From contig NC_084815.1 in NCBI RefSeq assembly GCF_963583255.1, positions 17,283,807 to 17,347,806 of the forward strand: a stretch of DNA of 64,000 nucleotides. The letters run 5' to 3'. Numbering within the stretch: position 1 is the stretch's first letter; each line of letters starts with the position of its first letter. Shown one piece after another: positions 57,582 to 64,000 of the stretch. Below the pieces are notes generated by a model. That model made no database searches. It had not been told where the DNA came from and was given only the letters and a program-made list of their open reading frames with translations. The position numbers were made by a program, and so were the translations under genes. Source of the DNA: Pyrus communis. Taxonomy: Eukaryota; Streptophyta; Magnoliopsida; Rosales; Rosaceae.

Positions 57582-60500
57582 ATGGCGAATCGGGAAGGTG
57601 AAATGGCTGTTGGTTTTCTCACACTTTCTCGGATTTTCCCGGAAAATTAAACCTTTTTTCCTTCCCATTTTTGTTTGGGTGTTTTGTTTTGCAGGCGGCG
57701 ATCTGTATCCGGAGCTATGGAAGGCCTGCGCGGGCCCACTAGTCGATGTGCCTCGCGTCCAGGAGAGAGTCTTCTACTTTCCACAGGGGCACATGGAACA
57801 AGTGAGTTTTCCATCTTCCTTTTTTATATTTATTTAATTTTGTGTTTCTGCTTATGGGATTATAATCTTTTCGTCGAAATTGAAGGTTTTTTTGCTATTT
57901 TTGGGGATTATGTTTTAGCTGGAGGCGTCAACACCAACAAATCAGGAACTGAATCAAGGGATTCCGCAGTTCAATCTTCCCCCGAAGATTATTTGCCGCG
58001 TTGTTAACGTGACCCTATTGGTATTTCCTCTTTGTTTTCTTTAATTTGTGTTTGGTTGCTGAGAAAATGGAAGATTGGAAGTAGAAAACTTTTGTTTCTG
58101 ATTCATGGAAAATGATAACTCAGATCAGCTGGATTTGTTAGCTGATTTCATCTCCAGCTGATTAGGGGGTCTAATGATTGGAAAGTCTTCAACTTTAAAA
58201 TTTTTAGAATTTATATCTTCAATTTCCTGGATTTTCTCAGTAACCAAACATGTTGGGAATAATTTGTGAAATTGTTCTGTATCTTACCTTTAGTTGTCTG
58301 CAATTTTAGGCTGAGCAGGAAACAGATGAGGTTTATGCACAGATTACTTTAATTCCGGATGCAAATGTAAGAACCAAATGAACTTCCTGGTTAGATTTTC
58401 GCTGTCTGAGCAATATTTCTTTGTCATTATTAACAGTAATACGTTTATATGTTTAGCAAACGGAGCCTACTAGTCCTGATCCATGCCTTCCAGAACCTCA
58501 AAAACCTGCAGTTCACTCATTCTGCAAGGTCTTAACTGCCTCTGATACAAGCACCCATGGCGGGTTTTCTGTTCTCCGGAAACACGCCACTGAATGCCTT
58601 CCTGCACTGGTATATGTATTTTCTATTCTAGCTTTTGTTTTGGCTGTTCTTTCTTGGTCTCATTATTTCTTTCATTTGATTTCATGTCTGTACCTTTTCA
58701 CCATGGGTCAATTTCTTTTTCAGGACATGACCCAGGCAACCCCAACTCAGGAATTGGTTGCCAAGGATCTTCATGGTTACGAGTGGCGATTTAAGCATAT
58801 TTTCAGAGGTGATGTACTTCATTTTCCCTGCACTCTTGCAATTGTCCCAAATGCGGGATTTCATAATTATTAGGAGGAGATCATGAGTTGGACATCTTGT
58901 ATGAAAAAAATTCAAACATGGTGAATGATGTATCAATTAACTTTATCGATTGTTGCTCACGGTTCATCTATTTGTGATTAACTGAACAGGTCAACCACGG
59001 AGGCACTTGCTTACAACGGGATGGAGTACTTTTGTCACCTCCAAGAGATTAAGTGCTGGGGATTCCTTTGTATTTCTCAGGTAAACATTGCCATTTGTTC
59101 TTGTCCCTTCTCTCTTACTGTTTTTGTCAACTAAATTTAACAGTGTAGCCTGGAAAATTGAATTTTGCACATCGTACGTGAGGCATGTATATTTTTCGGT
59201 CAAACATTCACTAATCTGTAGAAAATTGGTTTCCTAGAGGGGGCAACGGGGAGTTACGTGTTGGAGTTAGACGTCTTGCTCGTCAACAAAGCAGCATGCC
59301 ATCATCAGTGATCTCGAGTCAAAGCATGCACGTAGGGGTTCTCGCAACTGCATCTCATGCAGTTGCAACCCAAACTCTTTTTGTCGTGTACTATAAGCCA
59401 AGGTATGTCGTATTATATTAACCTGCAGAATTTAAAATGTTTGTTGCGCTGAATCATTTAACACAGGATTTCTCATGGTCTATATCTTGATTTCCTTTTG
59501 AAATGTCCAGGACAAGTCAGTTCATTATCGGTTTGAACAAGTATTTGGAGGCTGTCAACAATAAGTTTTCAGTCGGAATGAGGTTCAAAATGAGGTTTGA
59601 GGGGGAAGATGCTCCCGAGAGAAGGTAGAAGTCAAATGCAGCAGTGCTATAGCATGTTTACTCGGTTTAATTTGTTTATGGGCTTTCTAATGTATTTTGT
59701 TCTATGTTCTTTCATTTTTCCAGGTTTTCAGGCACAATAGTTGGTCTTGAAGATATATCTCCTCACTGGGCAGATTCAAAATGGCGGTCACTTAAAGTAA
59801 ACTCTTAGTACTGGTTTCCTTTTCTTTTTCTTGTTATCTTGTTCCTTTCTCCTTTCTTCCCCTTCTCCTTGTCCTGGACGTTAAATGAAAATTCTGACAT
59901 AAATTTGCTCTTCTGAAATATCTTCCAGGTTCACTGGGATGAGTCTGCATCCATTCCAAGGCCTGATAGGGTATCGCCTTGGGAGATTGAACCTTTTGTG
60001 GCGTCTGTAATTCCGAGCCTTCCTCAACCATCTGTTGTGGTGAAGAACAAAAGGCCCCGACCACCCACTGAAATCCCAGCTCTAGGTAGGAACCTTTTTC
60101 TTTCTGTTTCCTAGTAACCAACTAAACAGCAACATTTCCCCCCTTTTTATCCTTTGCCTTGGATTAGGTTTTTTGGGCCAGAGTATTCTAACTTATATGG
60201 ATATTAGATGCAATGAGTTCAACAGGGTCAGCTACGTGGAATTCTGGGCTGACACAGCCCCATGACATGTCAACACTGAGTGTCGCTGCTGAAGGCAAAA
60301 GAAGTGAAAATCATGTTGTATGGCATCATCAACAGGCTGACGTGATCAGCAATAACAACAATGTTCCAAGGACTCAGACTGATGGGGGATGGCTGTCTTC
60401 TCAGGCAGGTGGTTCTCCGCACATGTTCCAGGAAACAATGGAGGATAGTAAAAGTGTTTCTGCTTGGCCTGTTTTGTCTGGATATTCAACTCCAAACTCA

Positions 60501-61386
60501 TCAAAGCCTAAAAATGACTCAATGTTTGACCATGTTGAAAAAGAGAAGAAAACTGAGATGGGTACTAGTTGCCGAATTTTTGGTATAGACTTTACTAGTC
60601 ATTCGACATGCTTCCCTGCCATGGAGAAGGCACCTCCACAACCAATCAGTGGATCTACTGGAACCACTGAAGGACGTGTTAGTAACATGTTAGCTGCTGA
60701 GTCAGACCAGAAATCTGACCTTTCAAAGGCTTCTAAAGAAAGAAAACCTGGACAGTTGCAAGTATCACCTAAGGAGACACAAAGCAAGCAGAGTTGCTCT
60801 ACTTCTGCCAGAAGTCGCACCAAGGTGCTCACAGTAGAATTATTTTTGTTTGTTTTTTATTCTGAAATATCAAGTATTCATGTTATAGATTTGAAGTCTT
60901 GAGCTCAAGTGCTGAGTTGTGGCGTTTGTATATCCCAAAAGGTTCAAATGCAGGGGATAGCTGTTGGCCGAGCAGTGGACTTGACGATGTTGGAAGGATA
61001 TGATCAGCTTATAGATGAACTGGAGGAGATGTTTGACATTAAGGGACAGATTCGCCCCGGCAACATGTGGCAAATTGTCTTTACTGATAATGAAGGAGAT
61101 ATGATGCTTATGGGCGATGACCCGTGGTCGTAAGTATACTTTATTACAAAAAAAATAAAAAAATAAAAAAAAATAAAAAATCAAGGAGTTTGTATTTGGA
61201 TTTTCCTAACATGTTTCCTTGTTTAGTTTAAAACCTTTGCGTCGTTATCTTTGCAGGGAGTTCTGTGACATGGTGAAAAGGATCTTTATTTGTTCGAGTC
61301 AAGACGTGAAGAAAATCAGCGCAGGCTGCGAACTTCCAATGTCGTCACTAGAAGTCGAAGGGGGGACGGTCATCAGCTCGGACTAA
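57582..61386 (+). CDS. ARF9: Auxin response factor, ARF9-like (class B)
   Basis: Fourteen exons: 57582-57597, 57695-57801, 57919-58020, 58310-58366, 58457-58609, 58724-58808, 58990-59080, 59238-59402, 59511-59624, 59724-59796, 59929-60085, 60208-60824, 60942-61129 and 61257-61386. All introns are GT-AG and the frame sums to 684 codons plus stop. Domains: N-terminus [21 protein letters not shown]3 DNA-binding domain about 113-216 ([36 protein letters not shown]); Auxin_resp domain about 240-325 ([20 protein letters not shown]); a basic KNKRPRP patch near 360; a Ser/Pro-rich middle region with CRIFGIDF (variant of the RLFG repression motif); and a PB1 domain about 579-655 with lysine in RTKV and the acidic GDDPWSEF. 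It binds TGTCNN auxin elements in the nucleus and dimerises with Aux/IAA or ARF proteins. Class B members are mostly repressors. The ARF9 call rests on N-terminal and B3 similarity; ARF9/11/18 are close paralogues. Confidence 0.95.
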
Positions 61387-61781
61387 CAACGGTCAGGTTG
61401 TTGATTTTTTAAATACGCGTTGGTTTTGTTGATTTTCGGGGCAGGTCTTTTGGTCGTTTGTTTGTGGAGGGAGGGAGGGAGGGAAGACTTGATTTTTGGG
61501 CAAAAAGGAGGGAGAGAAGATTGAAGTTGGAAGCAGGAGGAGAAGAGGACATCGGCTAATTGGTAGCTCGTTTTTTAGAGCTAGCTAGACTACATTTGAC
61601 TGGAAATTGAAAAAAGGTGCAATGGCAATTATGTCATTGTCCTGTGTTTGGTAGTGGGTAGGATTAGGAATCTGTGAATATTCATTGTGGTGGGTCGTTG
61701 GAGTTGGGTGTTTTTAGGGTATCTTGTTCCATATGATGCTGTTGTAAATATATGTACTTTTGGCAGTGAAATGTTTTGGTG
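61387..61781 (+). other. 3' UTR/flank of the ARF gene
   Basis: Includes a (GGGA)n run at about 61468-61487. A poly(A) signal is not decisive (tgtaaatatatgt near 61744). It ends at the target duplication gatagtgtc of the following Pack-MULE, so the transposon lies in or just beyond the 3' UTR. Confidence 0.6.
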
Positions 61782-61790
61782 GATAGTGTC

Positions 61791-62705
61791 GGGAAATTTG
61801 GAAAAGTAATCAAAATTTGGATCTCATATAGAATTATAGTCACACCTTTAAATTTATGATAATTATAATAAAAAATTGATGTGAAAATACTAATATAACC
61901 TTAAATCCTATTCCACGACCAAAATATCCAATTTTGTTAGCCGCAAGCCAAGTTCGTCCTCTTCCCACGACTCGCTGAGTATCTCAGTCCCTCTTAACCA
62001 GCATATACCTCTGAAGACTCTAGTCCCTCGCTGACCACTCACATCCAAACAAATGGAACCAGAGTCGCCAATCCTTCTTCCAAATGCCACTGAGCTTATA
62101 GCCTCCGCATCTTCCAAAAGAACCACAAAAATAGCTCATAATATTTTATTTTTTTAGAAGAAAAACAGAGAAATTTGAAGAATGCTGTGGGTGGGTAATA
62201 AACTACTGAATATAAATGGTGCCTGGGTGCGCAGTAACCTTGAGGTGGTAGTCGGCGGCCCACCGGATGGCCTGCCGGGCATTCTGCAGCTCACCCTTCA
62301 TCCAAACGCAGGGACGATGAGAAAGCAGACCTCCAATGGCGGTTTTGGCCCATGGGGTTTCTCTATGCCCACCTACACGGACATCCAAATCATCAAATCG
62401 AAAACTTGTTGGGCATTAGAGCTTTTTCAGTGTCAAACGCAGATTTCAGTTTCAAACGTAGATTGCAAGTTTTCCAACTCTTTAGTCCCAAAACTATCAG
62501 TTACGTTAAAACTTTATTGGGTGATGTTTTGTTGTTGTTGTTGGTGTTTGGTTGCTGAGAAAATCGGAGGGAATGAGAAAGTTTTTAGTCATTAAGGGCA
62601 TGTTAGTATTTTTACATCAATTTTTTGTTATAATTATCATAAACATAAAATGATAGCTATAATTCTATATAGGTCCAAATTCTGGTTAATTTTTCCATAT
62701 TTCCC
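61791..62705. mobile_element. Pack-MULE with a captured endoglucanase fragment
   Basis: Inverted repeats of about 100 bp (61791-61895, 62605-62705): gggaaatttgg versus gggaaatatgg, sharing atatagaattatag, atgataattata and aaaaaattgatgt. Flanking nonamers gatagtgtc (61782-61790) and gatagtgac (62706-62714) agree at 8 of 9. No transposase. The interior carries host exon sequence (next entry) and a second GC-richer block (61908-62126) with frames on both strands that I cannot identify. Confidence 0.92.
62206..62301 (-). pseudogene. Captured exon fragment of a GH9 endo-1,4-beta-glucanase gene
   Basis: On the minus strand 32 codons read MKGELQNARQAIRWAADYHL and then KVTAHPGTIYIQ before a TAG. This matches the conserved GH9 segment (family form roughly LMKGELQNA..AIRW.TDYLLKAT..P..IYVQVGD) that lies between the first catalytic-domain helices. 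GH9 enzymes cut cellulose or xyloglucan in the wall. Only this exon piece is present: there are no catalytic Asp/Glu residues, and the sequence before and after it is unrelated. The frame is open to 62388 upstream. Confidence 0.8.
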
Positions 62706-62771
62706 GATAGTGACTGACATTATGCAGTATGCAATCTTCTGTTGTTGTATCAGTTAGTTAATTAATTAATA

Positions 62772-62772
<1 letters not shown>

Positions 62773-62802
<30 letters not shown>

Positions 62803-62980
62803 AAGGGGGACAACTAATAGTAAGTCACGATTATTCACCTCTTTCAGAGGTTGGGAAGACTCACAGAGGCATTTCAGTCTCTTCCAGATCACAAGTCTAA
62901 CTTTCACACCAGTAGCGGGTTTCGAACTCGTGACCTCTAGTTTCGTAATCCGTCCTTTACCACTGTACCACCACCTCATG
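62773..62980 (-). mobile_element. tRNA-derived SINE with 16-bp target duplication
   Basis: On the minus strand the element begins GAGGTGGTGGTACAGTGGTA (A-box-like) and has GAGTTCGAAACCC (B-box) about 50 bp on. It ends in an A-run followed by (AT)n. The sequence gttaattaattaatat is perfectly repeated on both sides (62757-62772, 62981-62996). The duplicated site is itself AT-simple, which slightly weakens that point. Confidence 0.85.
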
Positions 62981-62996
62981 GTTAATTAATTAATAT

Positions 62997-63535
62997 TAGG
63001 CTTTGAATGATTTTTAATGATCATTTGCTAATCTGTGGGTGGTTTAGAACTTGTTTGAAAAATGTGTTTAAATGATTGAAAACGTTTGTTGAGAGAATGA
63101 TTTTAGACCAAAAACATTATGTGCTTCCTTTAAGAAGCACTAGTTATGTGCTGCTTACAAGAAGCACTTTAAGTGTTTTTTTTTTTTTTTCAAAATTAAC
63201 TTGTATTTTACCAAGGATTGGTTTAAAAAGAATATTTAAAAAAAAAAAATTCAATTGTTTAAAAGCACTCTTCAAACGAATTCTTATTCTCTTGTTCCAT
63301 TTCCATGGGTTAGGTTAAGCGGATTGGATCACTAATTCCAATCTGCCCAAACCGATCAAATTCGATTGAATTTTGTAAATAATGAGTTAGAAACCAATAA
63401 ATCGAATCTAATTTTACTCGGTTGTTAATTTCGTGTAGCTGATTGGATCACTAAATTTCGAATCCCGATATGATTGGATCAAATGACGGATCCAACTGAG
63501 CCAATTCAATCAAGTTTTATGGTCCAAGATGTTAC
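62997..63535. other. AT-rich intergenic DNA, possible decayed hAT-type MITE
   Basis: Between about 63046 and 63284 the ends agaacttgtttgaaaaatg and (reversed) agaattcgtttgaagagtg are related. The middle has aagaagcactagttatgtgc and aagaagcacttt motifs seen in plant hAT MITEs. No flanking duplication was found. The remainder shows nothing I can support. Confidence 0.4.
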
Positions 63536-64000
63536 TTGCTAGCCCAGCAAACAACCCCTTATGTCCATGGAGATTTCTCAGTTCTTAATCTTAGACAACT
63601 TCCTGCGCCCGCTGTTCGTGGTGATGTGAGTTATGGCAAGATTAGTGAGAATCTTTTTCGGGACCAACCGTTCATGTCGAGCCAATGTCATTGGAAGGCT
63701 TTTATTAAAGGAAGGGAGGGTACCAATGGAAATCGATGCTATTAAGAATGATCTGGCGTCTTTATGGAGGATTCCAAATTCTTGGCAATTGATTCCGTTG
63801 GGGAGGGTCCTAAGGGATATTTTGATCTTCATTTCTCCAAAGAAGAAGACATGCGGAGTGTGTGGGGGTGGTGGAACTTGTACGCTTCAGTTTGGTCTTT
63901 TTAGGTTATCTTAATGGCAACCGGATTTCAACCTAGTGACATCCTTTTTCAAACTCAGTGCACATGTATCGATTCAAATTTATGGGTTAAGCCAAGAAGA
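63536..64000 (+). pseudogene. LINE ORF1-type DUF4283 fragment, decayed, runs off the window
   Basis: Frames in this stretch read VIGRLLLKEGRVPMEIDAIK, NDLASLWRIPNSWQLIPLG, then after a one-base shift GYFDLHFSSKEDMRSVW and FQPSDILFQTQ. This order is that of the DUF4283 domain common in ORF1 of plant LINEs and derived zinc-knuckle proteins. At least one frameshift near 63805 and a stop near 63905. The downstream knuckle and reverse transcriptase, if any, are outside the window. Confidence 0.72.

Noticed and set aside
62182..62595. 137-codon plus-strand frame in the Pack-MULE
   Set aside because: It overlaps the antisense GH9 fragment; the recognisable protein is on the minus strand.

Overview
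The window is plant nuclear DNA. It holds one intact host gene, a 14-exon auxin response factor with GT-AG introns, at the right-hand end. Almost everything else is transposable elements of plant families (Ty1/copia, Athila-type Ty3/gypsy, Cassandra TRIM, Mutator-like, hAT, tRNA-derived SINEs, LINE). The Cassandra copy, the SINE types and the ARF9-like protein fit a woody eudicot, most likely Rosaceae (apple/pear group). That placement is an inference from familiarity, not from a database search.

Left part (1-25.4 kb). A tandem duplication with a 490-bp period opens the window, followed by a complete Cassandra TRIM (770-1408). Next comes a three-level nest. An old, many-times broken Ty1/copia element (1657-23680) contains a 15.6-kb Athila-type gypsy element (4011-19630). 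That element in turn contains a 2.56-kb solo LTR of a second gypsy family (7248-9804, minus strand). Every level has an exact 5-bp target-site duplication (cccac, cacca, ccaag). The Athila pol (protease, RT, RNase H, integrase) is a long uninterrupted frame, while its gag has two stops. Downstream of pol lie a second, truncated sense fragment, a poly(A) tract and an open antisense frame for a coiled-coil protein.

Middle part (25.4-47 kb). A solo LTR (25435-26557) is followed by a Mutator-like element carrying pieces of host genes (28083-29750). An old, gag-bearing gypsy derivative comes next (about 32.4-46.4 kb), invaded by a 10.3-kb non-autonomous gypsy element (33426-43749) of the same family as the solo LTR at 7.2-9.8 kb. 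That element has lost protease, RT, RNase H and integrase but keeps a gag-like frame. It also has the same antisense coiled-coil frame and the same 3' region as the 4011-19630 element, so the two look like an autonomous/non-autonomous or recombinant pair.

Right part (47-64 kb). A Mutator-like element with long inverted repeats (47086-48845) is followed by two related hAT elements flanking a 2.4-kb solo LTR, then a Mutator-type MITE and SINEs. The ARF9-like gene (CDS 57582-61386) has a leader region of about 635 nt without any ATG, with a GA-rich tract. About 400 bp after its stop sits a 915-bp Pack-MULE that captured part of a GH9 endoglucanase gene. It is followed by a tRNA-derived SINE with a 16-bp target duplication and a decayed LINE ORF1/DUF4283 fragment running off the window.

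The host gene encodes a nuclear transcription factor of auxin signalling. The rest records repeated transposon insertion, nesting, LTR recombination and gene-fragment capture.
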